Assembly: GCA_022545645.1 (NCBI GenBank)
Contig: JACZQQ010000106.1
Coordinates: forward strand, 1-8,750
Direction of reading: 5' to 3'
DNA length: 8,750 nt
Source of the DNA: Acidobacteriota bacterium
GTDB lineage: Bacteria; Acidobacteriota; UBA6911; RPQK01; JADFOI01
In this document: in pieces, positions 1 through 5,884 of the stretch
Position numbering within the stretch: position 1 is the stretch's first letter
How the letters are laid out: each line of letters begins with the position of its first letter
Notes under the pieces: model-generated
Told to the model about the DNA's origin: nothing
Database searches by the model: none
What the model saw: the letters and a program-made list of their open reading frames with translations, nothing else
Made by a program: the position numbers and the translations under genes

Positions 1-12
1 ATAGAGAAGAGA

Positions 13-76
13 GGACTGAGTGCTGAGGACTGAGGACTGAGTGTTGACTACAGACCGCACCACAGCACCACAGCAC
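13..76. repeat. Heptamer-phased repeat array 1
   Basis: Five consecutive 7-base units run from 13 to 47 (GGACTGA, GTGCTGA, GGACTGA, GGACTGA, GTGTTGA). They are followed by CTACAGACCGCACC and two copies of an 8-base CACCACAG-type unit up to 76. The array ends 5 bases from the stop codon of the alpha/beta hydrolase. Read on the minus strand it begins CGTGCTGTGGT and continues GCGGTCTGTAGTC, matching the order of elements in array 2, so arrays 1 and 2 are inverted relatives. Function unknown. Heptamer short tandem repeats are known from cyanobacterial and other bacterial intergenic DNA. Confidence 0.8.
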
Positions 77-81
77 GATAT

Positions 82-1122
82 TTACGAAGTGGCGACTCCC
101 CCTACGAAACTGACCATGAGTTCGGTGACCGCCTGGGGATATTCCTTGTAGGGGGCATGTCCGCAGCTGTTGAAAAAGTGGAGTTGGGCCTGATCGACGG
201 AGGAACTGATCAGCCTGAAGAGATCCACCCCCATGTCGTAGGTGGCTGAAGGGTCATTGTATCCCCAGATCATCAGGGTGGGCCGTTTCAGGCCACCCGC
301 CCGCAGCATCTCCAGCGTTTCATCCTTGGCTTCATAGAGCCACCAGGCGGTGCCTGAGTTGTGGCCAAGAGCCGGGCGGGCGTGCACCTTATCGGGATTC
401 AGTTCGATGAAGCGTTTCCTGAGCATTTCCAGCTTCTGGGCAGCCTGGCCTATTTTGGGATGCGAGGCGACCTCCAGCTCAGCTTCCACATACTCCTCGG
501 TGACGTAGTCTTTGTGAACCGAGCTGTTGCTTCCCAGCAACTTTTGACGAATGGAATCCTTCGTGGGCGGCGGCCCGGCGGGGGGAAGATCCGGCGTTGA
601 GGGCTTGGGATCCACCGGGGTCAGGGTGTTGCTGTCGAATATGGTCAGGGTCTTGACCTTGTCCGGGTGATCCATGGCAATACGAGCCGACGGCAAACCT
701 CCTCTGGAGTGCCCGACCAAATGAACGCTCTCGAGACCCAGAGTTTCCATAAACCGGTAAAGGTGCTCGCCAGTGGCCTGCATCGAGTAGCTCGAATCAC
801 TGAGAGGGTTATCGGTAAGCCCCATGCCCAGTTTGTCCACTACATACACGTGAAAATGGGCGGCCAGATCGGGTAAGATTGGCATCCACCCAGCGGCTGA
901 AGTGGTCATACCAAAATGACCCCCGTGGACCAGCAACATGGGTTCTCCTTGTCCCCCTTCGAAGTAGCGGGTCCTGATGCCGTCAACATCTACGAACTTC
1001 GCCTCTCCCATCGACTGAGAGGTACCGGCTGCTGCCGAGTAGGAGGTTGTCGACATCAGCAAAGGCACAGCGCTCAGGGCACTCGCGGAGTGTCCGAGAA
1101 AACCTCTTCTTGAAATTTTCAT
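82..1122 (-). CDS. Tat-exported alpha/beta hydrolase
   Basis: 346-residue alpha/beta-hydrolase-fold enzyme, probably an esterase or C-C/amide-bond hydrolase acting outside the cytoplasm; the substrate cannot be read from sequence. The N-terminus has a twin-arginine signal (SRRGFL, residues 4-9), a hydrophobic stretch at about 12-23 and A-x-A-like cleavage choices near 28-32. The oxyanion HGG is at 66-68. A D-K-L-G-M-G-L-T-D segment at about 96-104 matches the DxxGxGxSD region common in this superfamily. The nucleophile elbow GHSRGG puts Ser139 in place, with Asp290 (WGYND) and His322 (CGHAP) as the likely rest of the triad. A proline-rich cap-like region spans about 170-260. The ATG is preceded by AAAGGA 8 bases upstream. 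The gene lies 33 bases after the amidohydrolase stop on the same strand, so the two are probably co-transcribed. Family call is firm, specificity unknown. Confidence 0.93.
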   Translation of the reverse strand: MKISRRGFLGHSASALSAVPLLMSTTSYSAAAGTSQSMGEAKFVDVDGIRTRYFEGGQGEPMLLVHGGHFGMTTSAAGWMPILPDLAAHFHVYVVDKLGMGLTDNPLSDSSYSMQATGEHLYRFMETLGLESVHLVGHSRGGLPSARIAMDHPDKVKTLTIFDSNTLTPVDPKPSTPDLPPAGPPPTKDSIRQKLLGSNSSVHKDYVTEEYVEAELEVASHPKIGQAAQKLEMLRKRFIELNPDKVHARPALGHNSGTAWWLYEAKDETLEMLRAGGLKRPTLMIWGYNDPSATYDMGVDLFRLISSSVDQAQLHFFNSCGHAPYKEYPQAVTELMVSFVGGVATS

Positions 1123-1155
1123 GGATCAAATCCTTTCTGATTGGTTGAGAATAAC

Positions 1156-3009
1156 TTAGAAATCGGGGCTCTGATAGATGACTTTTCCTCCTACCGCCGT
1201 CATCAAGTTTTTGATTTTCTTGATATCCATCTCCGGAATGGTGAAATAGTCTCTGTCGATAACGATAAAATCCGCCAGCTTACCTTTCTCCAGCGAACCC
1301 AGGTCTTTTTCCCTGAGTACGGCTTCGGCAGCCCAAGTGGTCCAGCCTCTAAGCCCGGAAATCCGATCCAACTTCTCCTCCGGTCCCCAGATCCGACCGT
1401 CCCACTCACGGGTGATGTAAAAGGCAAAAGTCGGCCAGAAACCATACCAGGGCCAGGCTCCCAGCCGAGTCTCGTCTGGGACAGAGGCAAGATGGGCGTC
1501 GGTCGCAAGGGAAAATCTTGCTCCCGCTTCCATCATGGTTTTGGTGGGTGTAAACCATTTCAGGTATTCCTCTCCATACACCTCGACAAAGTCAGAGACG
1601 TTCCTGACCATGCCGGTGGCCTGCATGTTCATCCACAGACCGTATTTGGCCAGTTTGGGAATCTGCTCGGGCCGGATCAGTTTGGGGTGATCGAAGAAGT
1701 GGCGTTTCTCTCGAATCTGTTCCAAGGTCCACCCGTCCTCCTCCATCAGCTGATCGAACATTTGGAAGAGGATATCGGTGGTTCCGTCGTTGGTGGCATG
1801 GACATCAGCCAGCCTTAAACCAGCCTTTAAAGCCGCCAGGTGAGCATTGTAGGGCTCCGTGCCCGGTTTGTGTCCGGGACATTGCTCAATGCGTGCCAAT
1901 TGCTCTCGCAGGGCCGGATCCTCGGGTACGGCCTGACTGCAAGGGCCACCAACGTCCCATCCCTCTTCTCCAACCCCGCTGTTCCAAAAGTACTCGCTCC
2001 CCTGGCCTCCAAAGTCTCCCAAGAGGCTGTAGAACTGGGAAGCGTTGTCAGACAGTTGAAAGGCGGTGCGGTGGATCCATGCCCAGCGAATGGGCATCTC
2101 TCCCCTGCGGTCCATCATATTGAGGGCCTTGATGACTTCCAGCGGCTCGATATGGGTTTGCACCGTGGTGACTCCAAAGGATGCCGTCTCCATCAGCTCC
2201 TTTTTGAGCATTCCCGCCACCAGTTCTGTCTTATTCTTGAGGATGATGTCGTAAATGAGGTAATACCAGACCCTCAGGCCCACCGGTTTGAGACTGTCAA
2301 TATCCTGTCCAATGGCCTCACTGATCAACTTTCTGGCCTGGCTGTTGTAAATGCCCGAGCTCAGGCCGCCGCTCACAACGACCGGATTGTTGGGTCCCAT
2401 CCGGTCCAGATCTGCAGTGTTCACCATCCGCTGCCGGATGACGGGGGAGGGGGTTGCCTGAATGGCATCCTCATGCATCGGAATATTAACGATCACCCAC
2501 TTGTCGGGTCCCAACTCAGCTGCTCTTCGGCGAACCACCGCCCCGATCTTCTCGGCAATTCCGCCTTTGGTCAGCTCATCCAAGTCATCTTCATGCAAAC
2601 CCAGAACCGGAGTCACCTTGAGTTGCGGATCAGGGTTGAAGTCGGGATCACTCCCTAGATGGTTGAGCAACCACAGGTGTGGGTGAGTGTGGCTATCGAT
2701 GATTCCCGGAAGCACGGTCCTGCCCTTCACGTCAATCACCTGCGTTTGGGGACCTGCCAGTGCCCTGATCTCCTCACTGGTTCCCAAAACCAGAACCCTT
2801 CTGTCCCGGACCGCCAGGGCTTCGACTAAGGTCAGCTGATCGTCCATGAGGGCGATCTTCCCGTTCAAGACAATCAAGTCGGGATAGGCATCCAGCTTCT
2901 CGAGCAGTTCGGATGCTCCCTGGGCACTGACCTTTCCAGGGGCCAGGACAAATATCAGGAAAAGGGTTAGAGCAACTTGTAAGTTCAACAGTAAGATTGA
3001 CTTGCGCAT
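1156..3009 (-). CDS. Exported YtcJ-like amidohydrolase (Amidohydro_3), variant active site
   Basis: 617-residue metal-dependent amidohydrolase with a cleavable signal peptide (hydrophobic core about 5-23, likely cut near VSA at 27-29), so probably periplasmic. An open frame continues upstream to 3108. I chose the ATG at 3009 because GGAGGTG lies 5 bases before it and because the signal peptide then sits at the N-terminus. The N-terminal beta-sandwich strand (LIVLNGKIALMDD) leads to the metal motif DSHTH (His107, His109). Later likely ligands are His404 (DVH), His441 (FDH) and Asp504 (LATDAH). The C-terminal end KGKLADFIVIDRD is typical of the family. Where YtcJ relatives usually have K-x(3)-DG, this protein reads FWNSGVGEEGWDVGG (341-355) with no lysine. 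A Cys-containing insert follows (Cys357, Cys377). It is first in a likely operon with the alpha/beta hydrolase. Substrate unknown; amide, formamide or cyclic C-N bonds are family-typical. Confidence 0.93.
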   Translation of the reverse strand: MRKSILLLNLQVALTLFLIFVLAPGKVSAQGASELLEKLDAYPDLIVLNGKIALMDDQLTLVEALAVRDRRVLVLGTSEEIRALAGPQTQVIDVKGRTVLPGIIDSHTHPHLWLLNHLGSDPDFNPDPQLKVTPVLGLHEDDLDELTKGGIAEKIGAVVRRRAAELGPDKWVIVNIPMHEDAIQATPSPVIRQRMVNTADLDRMGPNNPVVVSGGLSSGIYNSQARKLISEAIGQDIDSLKPVGLRVWYYLIYDIILKNKTELVAGMLKKELMETASFGVTTVQTHIEPLEVIKALNMMDRRGEMPIRWAWIHRTAFQLSDNASQFYSLLGDFGGQGSEYFWNSGVGEEGWDVGGPCSQAVPEDPALREQLARIEQCPGHKPGTEPYNAHLAALKAGLRLADVHATNDGTTDILFQMFDQLMEEDGWTLEQIREKRHFFDHPKLIRPEQIPKLAKYGLWMNMQATGMVRNVSDFVEVYGEEYLKWFTPTKTMMEAGARFSLATDAHLASVPDETRLGAWPWYGFWPTFAFYITREWDGRIWGPEEKLDRISGLRGWTTWAAEAVLREKDLGSLEKGKLADFIVIDRDYFTIPEMDIKKIKNLMTAVGGKVIYQSPDF

Positions 3010-3014
3010 CGGCC

Positions 3015-3021
3015 CACCTCC
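3015..3021 (-). promoter_or_regulatory. Ribosome binding site fixing the amidohydrolase start
   Basis: On the minus strand GGAGGTG sits 5 bases before the ATG at 3009. No comparable site precedes the upstream in-frame ATG at 3108, whose extra 33 residues would bury the signal peptide. This decides the 617-residue start. Confidence 0.8.
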
Positions 3022-3100
3022 GTAAAACTCAGACAAATCCAAGATTTCGGGGAATTCTATCTTATTTGGAAAGAAGGGGACAGGAATAAAGAAAGCGCTT

Positions 3101-3115
3101 GCCCGCACAGCGGGC
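3101..3115. repeat. Short GC-rich hairpin
   Basis: GCCCGC ACA GCGGGC is a perfect 6-bp stem with a 3-base loop. It lies about 90 bases upstream of the amidohydrolase start, next to array 2. There is no T tract on either side, so an intrinsic terminator is unlikely. It may be a REP-like element; function not evident. Confidence 0.5.
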
Positions 3116-3127
3116 TGCGCGGGTGCA

Positions 3128-3190
3128 TTCGTGCTGTCGGGCGTTCGTGCTGTGGTCTGCGGTCTGTGGTCAGTTGTCAGCTGTCAGCCG
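3128..3190. repeat. Heptamer-phased repeat array 2
   Basis: Two direct copies of TTCGTGCTGT (3128-3137 and 3144-3153) lead into five 7-base units: TCTGCGG, TCTGTGG, TCAGTTG, TCAGCTG and TCAGCCG (3156-3190). The array lies between the end of the Dabb gene and the upstream region of the amidohydrolase operon. CGTGCTGTGGT and GCGGTCTGTGGTC match the reverse complement of array 1, and CTGCGGTCTG also occurs in array 3. Confidence 0.8.
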
Positions 3191-3202
3191 GTCCGCCGGC
3201 TG
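3185..3202. repeat. Hairpin just after the Dabb gene
   Basis: CAGCCGG TCCG CCGGCTG forms a perfect 7-bp stem with a 4-base loop. On the minus strand it starts 5 bases after the TAG stop (3208-3210). It could end or stabilise that transcript, but no T run follows, so it is not a classical Rho-independent terminator. Confidence 0.5.
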
Positions 3203-3207
3203 CGGAG

Positions 3208-3606
3208 CTATTCCCCAATCACATCGAAGACGACGGGGCGTGTGACCCGGACCTTTCCCCATACCTGCATCCAGGGATCACGACTGGGATGCTGAGAATA
3301 GGCTTCTCTGGACTGCATATCGTCAAACTCAAAAATGAGGCCGTGAGTGTGGGAGACATCTCCAACGGTAAAGGGCCGTCGCAGTTTGCCTACCCATGCC
3401 CTCCTCAACCCCGGGATGGCATCGACCAGACCGGCAGTGGAATTCTTGAAATCCTCCATCGCCTCCTGGGGTGCACCTTCAACAGCCGTCCAGGCCACGG
3501 CATGAATGATGGTCTGCTCATTTCTGGCCGATTGCTGTCCCATGAGCCATCCCACCATGAAAATCAGGCCTGCAAACATCCACACTAAGATCTTTCGGTC
3601 ACCCAT
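3208..3606 (-). CDS. Membrane-anchored Dabb-domain (stress-responsive A/B barrel) protein
   Basis: 132-residue protein with one N-terminal membrane segment (about 6-22, ILVWMFAGLIFMVGWLM). A domain of about 100 residues with Dabb-family features follows. These are an opening strand IIHAVAWTA (33-41), a helix with E-A-M-E-D-F about 48-53, an I-P-G-L turn at 64-67, a central H-G-L-I-F-E-F strand (88-94), the Y-x-x-H-P-x-R-D-P-W segment (103-112) and a final VVFDVIG strand. Dabb proteins are small ferredoxin-like-fold proteins that usually dimerise; some act as cyclases or isomerases, many have no known activity. The anchor suggests the domain faces the periplasm, as the neighbouring hydrolases do. 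GGAGG lies 9 bases before the ATG. It is separated from the genes on both sides by repeat arrays and is probably transcribed alone. Confidence 0.85.
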   Translation of the reverse strand: MGDRKILVWMFAGLIFMVGWLMGQQSARNEQTIIHAVAWTAVEGAPQEAMEDFKNSTAGLVDAIPGLRRAWVGKLRRPFTVGDVSHTHGLIFEFDDMQSREAYSQHPSRDPWMQVWGKVRVTRPVVFDVIGE

Positions 3607-3709
3607 ATCGTCTTTCCTCCTTGATTCATTCTAGTAAGAAGATAGCGCGCTTTGCAGGCGGAAAAAAGGGAAAAAGATAGGAGCGCATCCCACCCGTTCC
3701 AGGTTCCAG

Positions 3710-3755
3710 CTGTCTGTTGTCTATTGTCTGTTGCCTGTTGTCTGCGGTCTGTTGT
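3710..3755. repeat. Heptamer-phased repeat array 3
   Basis: Six in-phase 7-base units (CTGTTGT, CTATTGT, CTGTTGC, CTGTTGT, CTGCGGT, CTGTTGT) span 3714-3755 after a partial unit. It lies between the divergent Dabb and PilZ genes, about 25 bases upstream of the PilZ -10 candidate. It has the same orientation as array 2 and shares CTGCGGTCTGT with it. Confidence 0.8.
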
Positions 3756-3770
3756 CTACCCCATCATGTC

Positions 3771-3787
3771 AGTGGGCCCACTATAAT
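3771..3787 (+). promoter_or_regulatory. Candidate PilZ promoter -10 with overlapping palindrome
   Basis: TATAAT, a perfect sigma70 -10 hexamer, lies at 3782-3787, 24 bases before the PilZ ATG. A perfect 12-bp palindrome AGTGGGCCCACT (3771-3782) abuts and overlaps its first T. No good -35 hexamer is visible at 16-18 bases, which would fit a promoter needing an activator. The palindrome is a plausible operator, but this rests on position only. Confidence 0.45.
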
Positions 3788-3811
3788 CCAGTTAAACTCA
3801 GGTCTCCGAAA

Positions 3812-4162
3812 ATGGAAGAGAGGCGCCGATTTAAACGCTCTGCAGTTTCCATTCCCTGCACGGTGTACTGGCACGACCATGTCATCAGGGGGCAAATCGC
3901 CAATCTGTCCCTGGGTGGAGCGTTGATTATCCGCCTCACTGCTATACCCCCTGAGGATGCTTCCGTTATTCTTGCCTTTCAGGCCGAAAAGGGCGAGATC
4001 GAATTGAAGGGGAAATTGACCTCTCGAGTCATCCACACCGTTTTGGAGTCCATAGAACAGGGAGAGATCGGCTCCATTGGTGTAGAATTTCAGGAGCCAC
4101 TCGAAGAGGTGAGGTCGCGACTGAACCCGGTGTTTCGCGCACTAGGCCAGAGTAATAGCTGA
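3812..4162 (+). CDS. Single-domain PilZ protein (c-di-GMP binding)
   Basis: 116-residue protein that is essentially one PilZ domain, the usual length for a stand-alone member. Both c-di-GMP-binding signatures are present: RxxxR at residues 5-9 (RRFKR) near the N-terminus and the N-x-S-x-x-G motif NLSLGG at 31-36. Further beta strands follow (VILAFQ, GEIELKGKLTSRVIHT, IGSIGVEFQEP) and a short C-terminal helix. It is expected to be a cytoplasmic c-di-GMP sensor; its partner is unknown. I start at the ATG at 3812 because an earlier in-frame TTG (3731) lies inside repeat array 3 and would precede the -10 hexamer. The upstream Shine-Dalgarno is weak (CAGG). The gene converges on the dehydrogenase with a 7-base gap. 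Confidence 0.9.
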   Translation: MEERRRFKRSAVSIPCTVYWHDHVIRGQIANLSLGGALIIRLTAIPPEDASVILAFQAEKGEIELKGKLTSRVIHTVLESIEQGEIGSIGVEFQEPLEEVRSRLNPVFRALGQSNS

Positions 4163-4169
4163 GATCGCG

Positions 4170-5168
4170 TTACGGGCTGAGTGCCTCCCGGTTCAGAATG
4201 TTCTCTGGAGTTTTTCCCTGAGCCAGATCAAGAATGCTCTGGGCCGCCATCTCGGCCATTTTGGCCCGTGTTGCTGTAGTGGCGGAGGCGATGTGGGGCG
4301 TCAGGATGACGTTATCGAGATCCTTGAGCTGCACCTCCGCTTCACTGTCGCAGGAAATTTTCGGCTCACATTCAAACACATCCAAAGCGGCAGCAAAGAT
4401 TCTCTTTTCCTGTAATGCCTCAACAAGAGCCGCTTCCTCAACGATGGGTCCGCGGGCCGTGTTGATCAATATCGCTGAAGACTTCATGGCAAGAAGCTCC
4501 CGTTTACCGATCAGGTGCAGAGTCTGATCGGTAAACGGGACATGCAGCGAAATGACATCGGCCTCGCTGAGAAGCATATCCAGATCTACTCGCCTGGCAT
4601 GGTATGCTTTTTCGAACTCCTTGTCCTCGCGAGTGTGAGAGTAGATCACCTTCATGCCCAATCCGTTGACGGCTTTTCGGGCTACGGCCTTTCCGATTCG
4701 GCCCAATCCGACGATTCCCAGCGTTCTGCCCGCGATGGGCTGACCAAGAAAGAGCTTGGGTCCCCAGACCTTGAACTTTCCGGCTCGAACAAAGGTGTCC
4801 GCTTCCACAATCCTCCGGGCAGCGGCCATCATGAGGGTCAGTGTATGTTCCGCCACAGCCTCGGTCAGCACTCCGGGTGTATGGGTGACCACGATCCTAT
4901 TCCGGGTGGCCGCCGGAACATCGATGTTGTCGTATCCGACTGCATAATTGGACACAATTTTGAGGTCCGGATTAGAGGAGAGAAGTTCACCGTCTACCTG
5001 CTCGGTTAAAAGGCTCAAAAGAGCATCTTTGTCCTTGACCCTCTTCATGAGTTCTTCTTTGGACAGAACCCGATCTTCCTCGTTGACGTCCACCTTGAAG
5101 CCAGCCTCTCGGAGCATGGCAATACCCTCTTCAGGAATGCTCCGCGAAACCAAGACCTTCCAAGTCAT
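4170..5168 (-). CDS. gyaR: 2-hydroxyacid dehydrogenase, GyaR-like glyoxylate/hydroxypyruvate reductase
   Basis: 332-residue cytoplasmic D-isomer 2-hydroxyacid dehydrogenase, the family's usual length. Such enzymes reduce glyoxylate or hydroxypyruvate to glycolate or D-glycerate with NAD(P)H. The substrate-side motif NYAVGYDNIDVPAA (74-87) and TPGVLTEAVAEHTL (97-110) resemble GyaR closely. The Rossmann motif is GLGRIG (154-159). The catalytic set is Arg239 (TARG), Glu268 (FECEP) and His292 (TPHIAS). After the second Rossmann strand the sequence is YSHTR (176-180), with no acidic residue, which fits NADPH acceptance rather than strict NADH use (inference). A strong GGGAGGAGGGGAG lies upstream of the ATG. 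The coding sequence contains a perfect 17-bp inverted repeat at 4498-4540 over the conserved VPFTDQTLHLIGKRE segment. Exact substrate is unproven. Confidence 0.93.
   Translation of the reverse strand: MTWKVLVSRSIPEEGIAMLREAGFKVDVNEEDRVLSKEELMKRVKDKDALLSLLTEQVDGELLSSNPDLKIVSNYAVGYDNIDVPAATRNRIVVTHTPGVLTEAVAEHTLTLMMAAARRIVEADTFVRAGKFKVWGPKLFLGQPIAGRTLGIVGLGRIGKAVARKAVNGLGMKVIYSHTREDKEFEKAYHARRVDLDMLLSEADVISLHVPFTDQTLHLIGKRELLAMKSSAILINTARGPIVEEAALVEALQEKRIFAAALDVFECEPKISCDSEAEVQLKDLDNVILTPHIASATTATRAKMAEMAAQSILDLAQGKTPENILNREALSP
4498..4540. repeat. Perfect 17-bp inverted repeat inside the dehydrogenase gene
   Basis: The left arm 4498-4514 (TCCCGTTTACCGATCAG) is the exact reverse complement of the right arm 4524-4540. 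The loop is 9 bases (GTGCAGAGT). It lies wholly within codons for about residues 210-224 of the dehydrogenase. Both the DNA and the mRNA could form a strong hairpin. A match this long is not expected by chance. Confidence 0.9.
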
Positions 5169-5200
5169 AGAGACTCTCCCCTCCTCCCGATAATCCGGCC

Positions 5201-5230
5201 AGTATAGTTCATGAAAGCCAGTCCTGACAT
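5201..5230 (-). promoter_or_regulatory. Candidate promoter of the dehydrogenase gene
   Basis: On the minus strand ATGTCA (4 of 6 to consensus, 5230-5225) and TATACT (5 of 6, 5206-5201) are 18 bases apart. The -10 lies about 32 bases before the ATG. The -35 falls inside one of two direct repeats that could be operator half-sites. Confidence 0.35.
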
Positions 5231-5263
5231 CCTTTGAAAAACTTGGAACAATCCTGACATTCT
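5222..5263 (+). repeat. Pair of 12-base direct repeats in a divergent intergenic space
   Basis: TCCTGACATCCT at 5222-5233 and TCCTGACATTCT at 5252-5263 match at 11 of 12 bases with a 30-base period, close to three helical turns. They lie between the divergent dehydrogenase gene and the small 119-residue gene. The first copy overlaps the dehydrogenase -35 candidate. A regulator binding site is possible but unproven. Confidence 0.5.
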
Positions 5264-5332
5264 CCAGTCCAATGTAATGGATGGCCGATCAACAACACTC
5301 ACTCATCAGCGGCCTCAACCAGGTTAGGAACG

Positions 5333-5339
5333 AAAGGAG
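5333..5339 (+). promoter_or_regulatory. Ribosome binding site for a GTG start
   Basis: AAAGGAG lies 7 bases before GTG at 5347, an ideal spacing. The upstream in-frame ATG at 5281 has no recognisable site in front of it. This favours the GTG start of the small protein. Confidence 0.65.
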
Positions 5340-5346
5340 AGCCAAC

Positions 5347-5706
5347 GTGGATCAGGATCGAATAAACTTCAAGATGTGGAAGAGCACGGGATTGTATTCG
5401 ACAAAGGAACCGCTGGACCCCTCTGTACGGAAGTTGGCCAGGGCTATTTTACGCCAGGCTGTAAGAGATATGTTGATGCACCAAGATTCCGCAAGCGGGG
5501 AGTCTGACGATTGGGGAAAGGACGCAGCACAGTGGTTCTTCTCTGATGAAACTGATCCAGGAAGTCTGACCTGGGTCTGCGACATTCTGCAATTACAACC
5601 CTGGATGTTGCGCCAGTGGTTGTCCGTCTATTATCAAAGTCATCAGCAAAGAAGAGAGCTCATGGTCATGGAGTTGTTCCGAAGTCTACGACCCAGCATG
5701 AACTAG
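5347..5706 (+). CDS. Small protein of unknown function
   Basis: 119-residue protein if begun at GTG 5347; an in-frame ATG at 5281 would give 141 residues. It is soluble, with no signal or membrane segment. It has a charged helix ARAILRQAVRDM (31-42), a loop rich in S, G, E and D, then AQWFFSD (61-67) and a conserved-looking core LTWVCDILQLQPWMLRQWL (74-92), and ends with a basic helix. From memory, the spacing A-x-W-[hydrophobic pair]-S-D ... C-x-x-L-x-L-x-P-x-x-[ILM]-R-x-x-L resembles small uncharacterised proteins common in Desulfobacterota and related phyla (often FSFexIC-x-x-LGLDP-x-x-IR). I could not search for this. The C-terminal core could be helix-turn-helix-like, but no function is assigned. 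It is transcribed away from the dehydrogenase; no clear partner gene. Confidence 0.75.
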   Translation: MDQDRINFKMWKSTGLYSTKEPLDPSVRKLARAILRQAVRDMLMHQDSASGESDDWGKDAAQWFFSDETDPGSLTWVCDILQLQPWMLRQWLSVYYQSHQQRRELMVMELFRSLRPSMN

Positions 5707-5816
5707 CCGGGAGTATGCATGGGTTGTCGCGACGAAGTGCCGCAGGCATCCACGCTGACCGCCGACACTGCAGCAGACCCTTAATGCATAATCCCGACTC
5801 AGGAGGAGGCTTGAAC

Positions 5817-5845
5817 TTGGAGGGTCTCATCCTGCACACTATACT
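5817..5845 (+). promoter_or_regulatory. Weak candidate promoter of the desaturase gene
   Basis: TATACT (5840-5845, 5 of 6 to the -10 consensus) is preceded at 17 bases by TTGGAG (3 of 6). It would start transcription about 33 bases before the desaturase ATG. The rest of the 5707-5884 space holds no gene I can support. Confidence 0.3.
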
Positions 5846-5884
5846 CTGTTGGGAAGCCCATACTCTTCGGAGTGACCATGAGGA

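Noticed and set aside
13..76. CRISPR-like array
   Set aside because: Units are 7-8 bases and contiguous with no spacers, and no cas gene is present.
1141..1818. 225-codon plus-strand open frame, and 4515-5009 plus-strand frame
   Set aside because: Both are antisense to confident enzymes and show no motif or ribosome site.
1840..2658. 272-codon open frame on the plus strand
   Set aside because: It is antisense to the well-supported amidohydrolase, lacks any recognisable domain and reads as low-coherence sequence; a shadow frame.
3731..3811. N-terminal extension of PilZ from a TTG codon
   Set aside because: It would start inside repeat array 3 and upstream of the TATAAT hexamer; the PilZ motif RxxxR normally lies near the N-terminus, as it does from 3812.
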